DNA of 64,000 bases from assembly GCF_900187325.1 (NCBI RefSeq), contig NZ_FZMZ01000006.1:310001-374000 (forward strand), given 5' to 3'. The stretch's first letter is position 1. Every line of letters starts with the position of its first letter. The DNA comes from Virgibacillus ndiopensis. Lineage in GTDB: Bacteria; Bacillota; Bacilli; Bacillales; Amphibacillaceae. This document shows positions 16,740-25,487 of this stretch, piece by piece. The position numbers and the translations under genes were made by a program. The notes below the pieces were generated by a model, which saw only the letters and a program-made list of their open reading frames with translations, searched no databases and had not been told where the DNA came from.

Positions 16740-17869
16740 TGTTAGGATGTGGGGGGAGGAGGGTGAGAAAAGTTATTAAACTACTGGTAATGTTAATATT
16801 CATCATCGTCATTATTGTTATCATTCTAAATTTACCTGAAAAAAAGAAGCCTAAAAAATTTCCAACTGAAAGCTTTATCGTAAGATGTCTGCAAAATAAT
16901 AATGGTACGCTTGCTACTTACATAAAAGACAGCAATATTGTTGATGAGGATTTAGTGAAAGGCAGGGAAGCATTATCAGAAACGTTAGGATTATGGATGT
17001 TGTACGCCCTTGAAATAGAAGACAAACAACTTTTTGATGAAACGTATCAGAACCTACAAAACTATTTTCTCGAAAAAGATGGCTATATCAGCTGGAAAAT
17101 AAATGCATCTGGTAAAAGCTATGTTTACACAAATGCATTAGTGGACGATTTCAGAATTATAGATGCCCTACTTCAAGCTGACAAAAAGTGGGGAAATGAA
17201 AATTATGTAGAAACTGCAAATTTAATTAGTCGTTATGTTAACAAGTTCAGTAAAAATAACAACGTACTTACTGATTATTATGAAAGACGCCTCAACTACA
17301 GCAGCAATCACGTTACATTATCCTATATCGATCCTCTAGCACTTAAAAAATTAAAAAAACGTAATTGGATAGATAGCCAAATATACGATAACACACTGGC
17401 AATCTTACAGGATGCACCACTGAAAAATGGATTTTATCCTAAATCATATCATGTTCGGAAACAATCATATAAGTTCGATAGAGATGTTAATATGGTAGAC
17501 CAAGTACTAATGGCATATCATCAATCAAAGGTGGGGATTGTATCAGCAGAATTTTTAAACTTTGTGAAGGCGGAAATAGAGCGGCATGGCATTATTAATG
17601 GAAAATATGATATTCAAACAAAAGAGCCGACAGTTGAATATGAATCCCCGGCTGTTTATGGTTTTTTAATTATGTATGCTTTGGAAATGGACGAAGTTGA
17701 CTTTGCGCGTAAATTGTATGAGCGAATGATTGCATTTAAAGATAATGATTATAAGAGCCCGTATTATGGTGGATACTCGATTAGTGAGGTGGGAGATACG
17801 CACATTTTTGATAATTTGGTACCGTTGTTGGCAGAGCGGAAGTTGGATAAGGTTGATGGAGAGGATTAA
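16739..17869 (+). CDS. ydaJ: GH8-like (YdaJ/BcsZ-type) membrane-anchored glycoside hydrolase
   Basis: 376 residues from ATG 16739, which overlaps the stop of the glycosyltransferase gene (TGATG); a GTG at 16763 is an alternative. A membrane anchor (about 13-32, KLLVMLIFIIVIIVIIL) precedes an all-helical domain with LSETLGLWMLYALEIEDKQLFDETYQ, YTNALVDDFRIIDALL and VNMVDQVLMAYHQ. This fits the (alpha/alpha)6 barrel of GH8-like proteins such as B. subtilis YdaJ, which trims or releases the polymer. Catalytic residues cannot be assigned by eye. Last gene of the operon; no clear terminator follows. Confidence 0.72.
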   Translation: MLGCGGRRVRKVIKLLVMLIFIIVIIVIILNLPEKKKPKKFPTESFIVRCLQNNNGTLATYIKDSNIVDEDLVKGREALSETLGLWMLYALEIEDKQLFDETYQNLQNYFLEKDGYISWKINASGKSYVYTNALVDDFRIIDALLQADKKWGNENYVETANLISRYVNKFSKNNNVLTDYYERRLNYSSNHVTLSYIDPLALKKLKKRNWIDSQIYDNTLAILQDAPLKNGFYPKSYHVRKQSYKFDRDVNMVDQVLMAYHQSKVGIVSAEFLNFVKAEIERHGIINGKYDIQTKEPTVEYESPAVYGFLIMYALEMDEVDFARKLYERMIAFKDNDYKSPYYGGYSISEVGDTHIFDNLVPLLAERKLDKVDGED

Positions 17870-17964
17870 CAAATTGCAAAAGCATGGTAGGACATTCGAT
17901 TTGAGCTGGTGAATAACGTTGTTTGATAACTTGACCTTATATTCATAATATTTGTGTTAAAATA

Positions 17965-17994
17965 GAGGGACAGAGGGACAGACCCCATGTCCCC
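17965..17994 (+). repeat. GGGACA/TGTCCC repeat element, copy 1
   Basis: Two GGGACA boxes (17967-17972, 17975-17980), a GACCCC spacer and the complementary TGTCCC (17988-17993). It is the same architecture as the elements at 18168, 25925 and 28273. It lies directly before the RDD fragment. Confidence 0.75.
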
Positions 17995-18018
17995 AAAATT
18001 TAATACAAGGGGTGTTTA

Positions 18019-18167
18019 CATGGATGTAAGTAATCCAGTGGATTTTGGGAGTAGATTTGGAGCGGGAATTGTAGATGCATTTATTATATTTATAGTAGTT
18101 GGGCTTCTTTCACTAACACTGTATGGTCAGTTTTATAATGAATTTTATCGTCCTGTCGATTTATTAG
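18019..18167 (+). pseudogene. RDD-family membrane protein, 3' truncated
   Basis: After GGGGTG, ATG at 18019 or nearby opens MDVSNPVDFGSRFGAGIVDAF..., then a hydrophobic segment IIFIVVGLLSLTLYGQF and NEFYRPVDLL. This is the N-terminal membrane helix and loop of an RDD protein, normally 130 or more residues. After about 50 residues the gene runs straight into repeat copy 2, and the frame ends there. It is flanked on both sides by copies of the same repeat, so loss of the 3' part probably came with repeat insertion or recombination. Confidence 0.6.
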
Positions 18168-18196
18168 TGGGACAAAGGGACAGACCCCTTGTCCCA
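18168..18196 (+). repeat. GGGACA/TGTCCC repeat element, copy 2
   Basis: TGGGACAA (18168-18175) pairs perfectly with TTGTCCCA (18189-18196), with an inner GGGACAGACCCC. It closes the truncated RDD gene and lies 13 bases before the next gene's ATG. Confidence 0.8.
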
Positions 18197-18209
18197 TGAA
18201 GGTGAAATA

Positions 18210-19355
18210 ATGGGGATGCTCAAGTTTTTCATTGGTGATTATAAAGTGAAATATCGTTCCGAAGAGGTCGTTCTGTTACCAAAGGAATTTCAACTGCTCC
18301 AATTTTTATATCAAAGTCCATCAAGGATTTTTACTAGGGAAGAACTTCTTGATGCGGTTTGGCCAATGGAAGCTCCGATTGACAGGACAGTTGATGATCA
18401 TATTTACCGGATTAGAAAAAAGTTGTCACCACTGTCTTCTGTTGTTGGTATAAAGACAGTACGGGGACAGGGTTACCAATTAAGGCTTAATAAAGAGGTA
18501 CATGATAGTCCTTTGTTAAAGGATGAGGAAGTCTCTTCCAATGTGAAAGTCCTCTTTCACAAATATCATCTCTATGGCCAGGGTGATGCTCTAAAATTGC
18601 TTGAGGAAAATCAAGCTGTGTTTGGCTTTGAGCTTGATCTTCAAAGCCGCCTTTATCTCCATTTCATGAAGGGGAATTTCAAGTGGTTTATAGGTGCGGA
18701 GGAAATCTCCTTCTGGGAAAAATGCTATTACTTTCTTCATATATATTCCTACATTGAAGCGGATAAAGAGAAATGTCTTGATTATTTCACCAGAGCGTTG
18801 GCAGCTAAAGAGCTGCCTGAATATCATCGGCAAGAAATAAAGTTACTGAACCGCTTGTCTCTTTTAATATTCACAAAGCGGATTAGTGAAGCGGAAAGTC
18901 TCTTAAGTCAATCAAAAAAGACAATTCACGAAAAAGAACTGAAAGGTTTTATACCGCTGATTTCACTAACAGAGCTTTATCTTGCCTTTCTCGAAAATGA
19001 TATTGCCTCCATACAAGAAAAGATGACCGAAATGGAAAAAATACTCGTAAAATATCCTTTTTCAAGGGAAAAAGCAACCTTTTTAATTATCAAAGGATTA
19101 AATAGCCTAGCATTGAAGAAACAAATCGAAGCGGAGTATTACTTCGATCAAGGATTCGAACTGTTCCGGAAAGCTAAATACATTCCCGGGATCTTGATCA
19201 GTCTGAACATTATCCTATTCTATTTAAATGAGTTTCAAATGAAAGATGACTTATACGCCCATTACCAAGAAGTATGGAAAAAGTATACTGAAGAATATAA
19301 ATTTACTGAATTGCAGCAAAGGATTCAAAGCCAACTTGATTTTTATTTAAAATAA
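18210..19355 (+). CDS. OmpR/SARP-type winged-helix regulator with TPR-like C-terminal half
   Basis: 381 residues. ATG 18210 is chosen because GAAGGTG precedes it; a TTG further up lies inside the repeat. Residues 1-95 form a PhoB/OmpR-type DNA-binding domain (VVLLPKEFQLLQFLYQSPSRIFTREELLDAVW, then RTVDDHIYRIRKKL and the wing IKTVRGQGYQL) with no receiver domain. The rest, about 110-381, is a run of alpha-helical pairs resembling TPR repeats. Such proteins are ligand- or partner-responsive activators. It lies 110 bases before an MFS exporter, its likely target; the signal is unknown. Confidence 0.8.
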   Translation: MGMLKFFIGDYKVKYRSEEVVLLPKEFQLLQFLYQSPSRIFTREELLDAVWPMEAPIDRTVDDHIYRIRKKLSPLSSVVGIKTVRGQGYQLRLNKEVHDSPLLKDEEVSSNVKVLFHKYHLYGQGDALKLLEENQAVFGFELDLQSRLYLHFMKGNFKWFIGAEEISFWEKCYYFLHIYSYIEADKEKCLDYFTRALAAKELPEYHRQEIKLLNRLSLLIFTKRISEAESLLSQSKKTIHEKELKGFIPLISLTELYLAFLENDIASIQEKMTEMEKILVKYPFSREKATFLIIKGLNSLALKKQIEAEYYFDQGFELFRKAKYIPGILISLNIILFYLNEFQMKDDLYAHYQEVWKKYTEEYKFTELQQRIQSQLDFYLK

Positions 19356-19465
19356 CATTGTAGGCTTCTGCATCGCAGAAAAATTCAAAAATTGCTATCC
19401 TCTGATACTTCTCTGATATTCGCTCGTTATTGTTAATAGGAGAAAATATCATGGAGGTATCACAG

Positions 19466-20758
19466 ATGAAGAAAAATGCATCAATTTGGAGAGATCGAAA
19501 TTTTATCAAATTCTTTTCGGCTAATGCCCTTTCCGATTTAGGGAATTGGTTTGACTTTGTTGCAGTGCTTATTTTGTTTCGATACACATGGGAGGCGAAT
19601 CCGATGCTGATCGCCCTCATACCTGTCATGTATGCTATTCCGAGCATTTTGTTAGGGCAATTCGCAGGCGTGTTTGCTGACCGAAGAGATAAGCTGAAAA
19701 TCCTTGTCCATTCCGATTGGATTCGAGCGGGTTTAACTTTGCTGCTAGTTTTTACCCCTGCCCCCATGCTTGCCCTGCCTGTTCTTTTGTTCCGCAATAC
19801 GGTAGGTGTGGTAAGTTTACCTGCCCAACAGGGACTGATGAGAAATATTGTTGATGAAGATGACATTTTGAAGGCAGTAACCATTAACGGAAGCCTGTTT
19901 CAGCTCGTAAAGGTAGTTGGTCCGCTTATCGGTGGTTCGGTGGCGGGTGTTTTTTCTCCAGACATTTCAATTGTTGTAAATGCTCTTTCTTTCGTTTTGT
20001 CCGGAATCATCCTGACTCGGGTTCACTTGAAAAATCAAGTTCCAGAAAAAAAGGAGGAACTCGAAACAACAGAACAAATAGGATTCTTCGCTTCATGGAA
20101 GGAAGGCTGGAGCATAGTTTTGAAAAGTAGGATCCTTTTAGCAAGCATCATTTTTGGGATTGTCAGTACTTTAACGATTCAAATGATTGATGCTCAAATT
20201 GTTACATTGTTCAGCGAGGTATTCCCTAAAAGAGCCGAACTGACAGGTTGGGCGATATCGGCGATTGGAATCGGCTCCCTCCTTGTTGTCCTGTTTCTAA
20301 ACAGGCTGGAACAGATCCGAAACTACGGCTGGTTCTTTGGTTCTGGCAGCCTGCTCATTGGCTTAATGACTGGGGGGTTTGGATTGCTAGGTGATTACAG
20401 CTTTATCATTCTGGCAATTGGGCTTGCTTTGCTAGGTGGAATTGGCAATGGGATTATGTTTACTGCGGTAAATTATCTAATTCAAAAGGAACCACCAAAA
20501 GAAGCAATTGGCAGGGTCTCTGGAATTGTAGATTCTACCTTGAGTATTTTATTTATAGCCGGTCCGCTACTGGGCGGTATGCTGATCAATCAGTTTGGTG
20601 TACTTATGGCTTTTAAAATTATCGGTATTGGACTCACCGTGATCGGCGCTGCCGGAACTCTCTTCCAAAAGCTCATCTGGAAACAGAAGAACTCGGCTGT
20701 AGGCCAGGAACAAGCTAAAGAGGATGTGAAGCGGCATTTTGATGGGACATGGGATTAG
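19466..20758 (+). CDS. MFS exporter (macrolide-efflux-like, MFS_3 type)
   Basis: 430 residues from ATG 19466, which has GGAGGT seven bases upstream; an upstream ATG at 19451 has a weaker site. There are about 12 membrane segments and typical features of the MefA-like group: RDRNFIKFFSANALSDLGNWFDFVAVLI, GVFADRRDKLKILV (motif A-like), RNTVGVVSLPAQQGLMRNIV and ALLGGIGNGIMFTAVNYLIQ. These are proton-driven exporters. Located directly after the wHTH-TPR regulator, suggesting an inducible export unit. Substrate not predictable. Confidence 0.85.
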   Translation: MKKNASIWRDRNFIKFFSANALSDLGNWFDFVAVLILFRYTWEANPMLIALIPVMYAIPSILLGQFAGVFADRRDKLKILVHSDWIRAGLTLLLVFTPAPMLALPVLLFRNTVGVVSLPAQQGLMRNIVDEDDILKAVTINGSLFQLVKVVGPLIGGSVAGVFSPDISIVVNALSFVLSGIILTRVHLKNQVPEKKEELETTEQIGFFASWKEGWSIVLKSRILLASIIFGIVSTLTIQMIDAQIVTLFSEVFPKRAELTGWAISAIGIGSLLVVLFLNRLEQIRNYGWFFGSGSLLIGLMTGGFGLLGDYSFIILAIGLALLGGIGNGIMFTAVNYLIQKEPPKEAIGRVSGIVDSTLSILFIAGPLLGGMLINQFGVLMAFKIIGIGLTVIGAAGTLFQKLIWKQKNSAVGQEQAKEDVKRHFDGTWD

Positions 20759-20928
20759 ATTTGATAATTGATTACTATGGTGATAATGGTTTACACACAC
20801 CGATAGAGCATTTTTGATTGTGCTGGTTCACAAGTTATGGAACAGGGGAGTTGCAAATCGATAAGCATATTTAAAAAAATAGAGTAGTTATTAATAAGGT
20901 CTCTGTACCTTATGAAGGAGATGAAAAT

Positions 20929-21402
20929 ATGAAACATGTTCAAGAAGTTCTATTAGATCAGTTATTGGCGAATGCCAATGACCCCAGCTGGTATCTTCCA
21001 TTTACAGAAGCAGTAGAAAATTTATCGGAGGAAGAAGCATTTTGGCGGCCTAATGTAGATAGTCATAGTATTGCTGAAATTGTGCAGCATCTAATTTACT
21101 GGAATGAAATTTGGCAATTAAGATACCAACAATCTGACATCACAGTTGTTCCGTCTATTGAAAATAACGATAAAAGTTTTATTATTCCAGAAAACAAAAC
21201 GTTTAATCAATTAAGAGAGCGTCTATTAGAGGTGCTATTACAATGGCAAGGTCTACTAACCGAGAAACAACTCAAAAGTGATGTAAATGGATTCCCTGTA
21301 CCAGCTAAATGGTATCAGTTACTCGGAAATGCTATTACGCACAATGCTTATCATATTGGTCAAATTGTTTATATAAGGAAGTTGCAAAAAGGCTGGAATT
21401 GA
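20929..21402 (+). CDS. DinB-family protein
   Basis: 157 residues, four-helix DinB/YfiT fold. The three metal-ligand histidines expected of the family are in place: His54 (IVQHLIYWN), His138 and His142 (THNAYHIGQ). Members include damage-inducible proteins of unknown role and thiol transferases. GAAGGAG precedes ATG 20929. The gene stands alone upstream of the broken nucleotidyltransferase gene. Confidence 0.88.
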   Translation: MKHVQEVLLDQLLANANDPSWYLPFTEAVENLSEEEAFWRPNVDSHSIAEIVQHLIYWNEIWQLRYQQSDITVVPSIENNDKSFIIPENKTFNQLRERLLEVLLQWQGLLTEKQLKSDVNGFPVPAKWYQLLGNAITHNAYHIGQIVYIRKLQKGWN

Positions 21403-21522
21403 ATAAACAAGTGATTTTATTATTTTCGCTACAAGAGTTGAAGACAATGAAGGAATCAGAACTCTATTTTCTTTGTGCTAACGTTGTCGGTTAACCATAC
21501 AAAGTTAAATGGTGGGATAAAT

Positions 21523-22312
21523 ATGGCTTATAGTTGGAAAACGTGCTCAACTGATGTAAAGGATTTTGTTTCTCACCTTCTAAACGAGACTAAAGAAATT
21601 ATAAAGGAAAATTATCTCGGTTTTTACATACACGGGTCTTTAGCAATGGGAGGCTTCAATCCGAATAGAAGTGATATTGATATTTTAGTAGTTACGAACA
21701 ATTCTATGACTACTAAAACTAAGCGGAAACTAGCAAAATTCTTTCTAACTTGTTCGGATAATCCATATCCAGTGGAAGTAAGTTTTTTGAATGATAAACA
21801 ATTAAAAAATTGGAAGCATCCTAGTCCGTTTGATTTTCATTATAGTGAATTTTGGAGGGGACGTTATAAAGATGATTTGGCTACTGGGGCGTATCACTAT
21901 TTAAACGAAGTGATTAAGACTGATGCTGATTTAGCAGCACATATAACTATAATCACTAATAGAGGGGTATGTATAGATGGAAAGCCTATTGCTGAAATTT
22001 TCCCTTCTGTTCCACGTTCACATTATGTATCTTCGATTATGGGAGACTTCCGAGCGTGTTTAGAGAATATTGAAGAGGAACCAATATATTGTACATTAAA
22101 TTTGCTTTCTGTATCTAAAAGAAGGAATTATTTCATCGAAGCAAGAAGCTGGCAATTGGGGGCTATTATCATTACCGGGAGAAATGAACTTTGTTATGCA
22201 TAAAGTGATTCGTAGTTATGCCAATGAAAAAGAAGTTTATGATTTTAAGAAAGATGAACTTCTTTTAATAAAAAATTATATTGCTAGTAATGTACAAGAG
22301 TTATTAAGGTAA
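21523..22312 (+). pseudogene. Aminoglycoside (streptomycin/spectinomycin)-type nucleotidyltransferase, frameshifted
   Basis: From ATG 21523 the protein has the nucleotidyltransferase signature GSLAMGGFNPNRSDIDILVV (about 31-50) and PVEVSFL, as in AadA-like enzymes that adenylate spectinomycin or streptomycin. The frame breaks near 22105: the first frame goes on through unrelated sequence to a stop at 22203. A second frame from about 22105 reads YLKEGIISSKQEAGNWGLLS and continues to TAA at 22312, which is the expected family C-terminus. A net one-base shift (for example loss of two bases) explains this. Either a recent pseudogene or a sequencing error. Confidence 0.8.
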
Positions 22313-22329
22313 AGCGTGGAGGAAGTTTA

Positions 22330-22471
22330 CGAATAAATTTTTGTTGGTTGGTGTACTTTTGCTCTTATTAATGCTGGTTTAGCACAAGGGAGAAACAGAT
22401 CGGGTCTTAATTGGTTTTTAATTTCATTGTTTCTTGGACTGATAGCGAAATTGTTATTGGTAGTACAGTAA
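22330..22471 (+). pseudogene. Remnant of a small membrane protein
   Basis: One frame ending at TAA 22469-22471 reads ALINAGLAQGRNRSGLNWFL followed by ISLFLGLIAKLLLVV. This is the pattern of short two-helix proteins in which a charged NRS turn precedes a WFL helix. A good ribosome site (GGAGGAAG, 22318-22325) exists, but no start codon joins it to this frame, and a neighbouring frame carries the hydrophobic start LLVGVLLLLLMLV. A frameshift is likely. Confidence 0.4.
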
Positions 22472-22491
22472 TTTAAAAATGGAGTGAAAAA

Positions 22492-23151
22492 ATGTCTCAA
22501 TCACTAATCTTTGATATGGACGGAACACTATTTCAAACAGATAAAATTTTAGAATTATCACTTGATGATACTTTTGAGCAGTTACGATCACTAAACAAAT
22601 GGCACACCGTAACCCCTATTGATAAATACCGTGAAATTATGGGTGTCCCTTTACCAAAAGTATGGGAAACTTTACTACCTGAACATTCTGATGAAGTAAG
22701 AGAACAAACTGATGCTTATTTTCTGGAAAGATTAGTTGAAAATATAAGAATAGGAAAAGGTGCCTTATATCCTAATGTAAGGGAGGTTTTCAGTTATTTA
22801 AAAGAGAACGATTGTTCAATATACATAGCAAGTAATGGTTTAATAGAATATTTAAATGCAATTGTAAATTACTATGATTTGGATAATTGGATTACTGAAA
22901 CATTTAGTGTTCAACAGATACAAACGCTGTATAAAGCAGATTTAGTTAAGACTATTATAAGAAAGTATAATATTAAAAAAGCAGCAATAGTCGGGGACCG
23001 TCTATCCGATATTAATGCGGCTAGAGATAATGGTTTAGTCTCGATAGGCTGTAATTTTGACTTTGCACGAAAAGATGAACTTTCTCATGCTGATATGGTA
23101 ATAGACGATCTAATTGAGCTGAAAACCATATTACCTAGGCTAAATAAATAG
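22492..23151 (+). CDS. HAD-superfamily hydrolase, phosphoglycolate-phosphatase-like
   Basis: 219 residues with the HAD motifs in order: FDMDGTLFQTD (residues 7-17, nucleophile Asp8), IASNGLIEYLN (about 112-122), a conserved Lys in YKADLVKTII (about 144) and GDRLSDINAARDNG (about 163-176). The cap between motifs 1 and 2 is helical, as in subfamily I. It hydrolyses a small phosphomonoester; substrate unknown. It has weak GGAG and is followed after 65 bases by an acetyltransferase. Confidence 0.88.
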   Translation: MSQSLIFDMDGTLFQTDKILELSLDDTFEQLRSLNKWHTVTPIDKYREIMGVPLPKVWETLLPEHSDEVREQTDAYFLERLVENIRIGKGALYPNVREVFSYLKENDCSIYIASNGLIEYLNAIVNYYDLDNWITETFSVQQIQTLYKADLVKTIIRKYNIKKAAIVGDRLSDINAARDNGLVSIGCNFDFARKDELSHADMVIDDLIELKTILPRLNK

Positions 23152-23216
23152 ATATTCTAAAGGATGTCCATTGCACTAAGAGATTAGGCGCTTCAGTTTT
23201 GTAAGGGGGAATTGTT

Positions 23217-23771
23217 GTGGAAGTAAGTGTATTTCCTGTACTTGAAACGGATAGATTGGTTTTGAGACAAGTAACAAAAGAGGATGCGAGCAGTCTTCTA
23301 AAGTATTTATCTGATCAAGATGTAATGAGATACGTAGGATTGGAGCCATTTAAGTCAATTAATGATGCTATGGATGAGATTTCCTGGTATCATTCAATCC
23401 TCAAAAAGAGAACAGGAATAAGATGGGGGATTACGTTGAAGGACCAAGGCGAGGTAATTGGGAGTTGTGGTTTTCTTAACTTGGTTTCACAACATTATCG
23501 TTCTGAAATTGGTTTTGAGTTAAGTAGAGAGCATTGGGGGAAAGGAATAGCAAGTGAGGCTATTGAAGCTGTTATTAGATATGGATTTGAGCAGATCGAT
23601 TTACAACGGATAGAAGCGTTAATAGAACCTCCTAATATACCATCACAAAAGTTGGTAGAAAAACAGGGATTTATTAGAGAAGGACTTTTGAGAAGTTATG
23701 AGTTTACTTGTGGAAAATTTGATGATTTATACATGTATTCATTGTTAAAGCAAGATTTCAATACAAAATGA
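23217..23771 (+). CDS. GNAT acetyltransferase, RimJ/RimL-like
   Basis: 184 residues: LETDRLVLRQVTKEDASSLLKYLSD, then IGFELSREHWGKGIASEAIEAVIRYGFE (acetyl-CoA loop, about 101-128) and AL(I)EPPNIPSQKLVEKQGFIREGLLRSYE. This is the ribosomal-protein or small-molecule N-acetyltransferase subgroup. GTG 23217 is preceded by AAGGGGGA at suitable distance. Real target not predictable. Confidence 0.88.
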   Translation: MEVSVFPVLETDRLVLRQVTKEDASSLLKYLSDQDVMRYVGLEPFKSINDAMDEISWYHSILKKRTGIRWGITLKDQGEVIGSCGFLNLVSQHYRSEIGFELSREHWGKGIASEAIEAVIRYGFEQIDLQRIEALIEPPNIPSQKLVEKQGFIREGLLRSYEFTCGKFDDLYMYSLLKQDFNTK

Positions 23772-23851
23772 TATATTGTGAGGCTCCTAAATTTATCATC
23801 TTCTGTCTTAGAGAAAGTTTAAATTATTGTTTTAAGTAAGTAGAAAATTAA

Positions 23852-23903
23852 AAGAAGCCTTCTAAAAGGTTAAAACTTACAACCTCGAAAGCCTCTTTTT
23901 TAA
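23852..23903. terminator. Imperfect terminator between convergent genes
   Basis: AAAAGAAGCCTT at about 23852 pairs imperfectly with AAAGCCTCTTTT near 23888-23899, with an inner AGGTT/AACCT pairing, followed by Ts. Placed between the GNAT and SDR 3' ends. Confidence 0.6.
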
Positions 23904-23912
23904 GGATTTTAT

Positions 23913-24674
23913 TTAGAATGCTGCTGTCCATCCACCATCAGCGGTTATAACAGTACCGTTTACAAAACTTGATTCATCAGATGCTAAGAATAGAGCTACT
24001 TGGGCAATTTCCTCAGGCTGACCTATTCTAGGCATTACTTCTTGCACTGCTTTGGTTCGTTCCATGCCAAATTGATTAACATTTTTCATGGAGGATGCAA
24101 TATTGGTTGCTACTCCACCTGGGGCAATGGCATTACAGCGTATCCCTTTCTTAGCATACATATAGCCTGTATTTTTCGTAAGACCAATAACTGCATGCTT
24201 GGATGCTCCATATGTTGCACCTGCATGGGCTCCGTTTAATCCACCAGTAGAAGCGGTATTAATGATTACGCCTTTTCCTTTTTTTAAGAAAATAGGTAGT
24301 GCTTTGCGCATTGCTCTCATAACACCTTTTGTATTAACATCAAAAATTAAGTCCCACCGTTCATCAAGAATATCCCCGACAGGCTCAAATCCATCCATAA
24401 TACCAGCGTTGTTTACTAGAATATCCAACGTTCCATATTCATTTACGGCTGTGTCAATCATATTATCAATGTCTTTCTGTTTTGCAACATTTACCTGAAC
24501 GGCCTTCGCCACTCCATTATTTTGTGTGATTTCTTTAACTACTGTCTCTGCACCTTCCAAGTTTAGATCGGCAACAACCACTTTAGCGCCTTCATTAGCA
24601 TATAATTCTGCAATCGCCTTCCCCATACCTGAAGCTGCACCAGTAACGATAGCCACTTTGTCTTTTAATTTCAT
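23913..24674 (-). CDS. Classical short-chain dehydrogenase/reductase
   Basis: 253 residues with all classical SDR elements: TGAASGMGKAI (cofactor motif, residues 11-21), NNAGIMDG (about 88), Ser of NTASTGGLNG (about 140), YGASK (catalytic Tyr/Lys, about 154-158) and the C-terminal ADGGW. An Asp at the end of beta2 (VVADLN) suggests NAD preference. Divergent from a TetR-type regulator, a common arrangement for inducible oxidoreductases. Substrate unknown. Confidence 0.9.
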   Translation of the reverse strand: MKLKDKVAIVTGAASGMGKAIAELYANEGAKVVVADLNLEGAETVVKEITQNNGVAKAVQVNVAKQKDIDNMIDTAVNEYGTLDILVNNAGIMDGFEPVGDILDERWDLIFDVNTKGVMRAMRKALPIFLKKGKGVIINTASTGGLNGAHAGATYGASKHAVIGLTKNTGYMYAKKGIRCNAIAPGGVATNIASSMKNVNQFGMERTKAVQEVMPRIGQPEEIAQVALFLASDESSFVNGTVITADGGWTAAF

Positions 24675-24784
24675 CCTAATTCCCTCCCAAATAAAAAAAT
24701 ATTGAACATGTGTATATTAACTATTATACTGGATAGGGAAAACATGTACAAACGACGGAAAACGCAAATAATGTTGCGTAATAG

Positions 24785-24804
24785 ACACTTATTAGCAAAA
24801 GTGT
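24785..24804. promoter_or_regulatory. Candidate TetR operator
   Basis: ACACTT-N8-AAGTGT (24785-24804) lies between the divergent SDR and TetR genes, just ahead of the TetR ribosome site. Two ACATGT hexamers occur nearer the SDR gene (about 24707 and 24743). Assignment is inference. Confidence 0.4.
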
Positions 24805-24825
24805 TTAAGTTGAGGAGAAAAAAAT

Positions 24826-25398
24826 ATGAAACAGGATCTGCGAATTATAAAAACGCAGGATAGCTTACGACATGCTTTGTTAACTTTATTGAAAACAAAA
24901 CCTTTGGAATTGATTACAGTCGCAGAACTATGCCGTTTAGCAAAAGTTAACCGTGGAACGTTTTATTCCCACTATAAAGATGTCCACGGTGTCTTTAAGC
25001 ATTATTTGGAGGTGATTGTAGAAGACTTTAGGCAATCTTATGAGGAGCCTTACCATAAGACGAACTTTCATATTCAAAATATCGAAGCGGACATGATCCG
25101 AATCTTTCATCATGTGAAAAAATATCAGGATTTTTATCAGATTATCTTCGATGAACGTATTCCAATGATGTATTTTTATCTACTTTTCGATACGGTGCGT
25201 TCGTTTATGAAAGAAACCTTAGATGAAATAGAATTGCAATCCGAATCTAACATACAAGTAGACTATCTAATTAGCTATCAGACGAATGCTATCCTTGGAA
25301 TTTTAATTGAATGGCACCGACAAGGATATAAGACATCTATCCAAGAGCTAAATCAACAGCTTATCACTATTTTATCGATTAACAGTCCTTTTCGATAG
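24826..25398 (+). CDS. TetR-family transcriptional regulator
   Basis: 190 residues. The N-terminal helix-turn-helix is LRIIKTQDSLRHALLTLLKTKPLELITVAELCRLAKVNRGTFYSHYKDVHGVFKHYL (about 4-60), typical of the TetR subgroup with a TetR_C_7-like tail of helices. These are ligand-released repressors. Divergent from the SDR gene and probably its regulator. ATG 24826 follows GAGGAG. Confidence 0.9.
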   Translation: MKQDLRIIKTQDSLRHALLTLLKTKPLELITVAELCRLAKVNRGTFYSHYKDVHGVFKHYLEVIVEDFRQSYEEPYHKTNFHIQNIEADMIRIFHHVKKYQDFYQIIFDERIPMMYFYLLFDTVRSFMKETLDEIELQSESNIQVDYLISYQTNAILGILIEWHRQGYKTSIQELNQQLITILSINSPFR

Positions 25399-25487
25399 GT
25401 GTAGTTGTTATATAAATAGATTGATGTTTTGTTTTAAAAGAAACTAATTTCCAGATAAAGTGAAGATCTTTAGGGGGCATTTATTTT

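Noticed and set aside
19303-19884. 193-codon frame on the minus strand
   Set aside because: It is antisense to the MFS exporter and the regulator end; the + strand genes have ribosome sites and family motifs.
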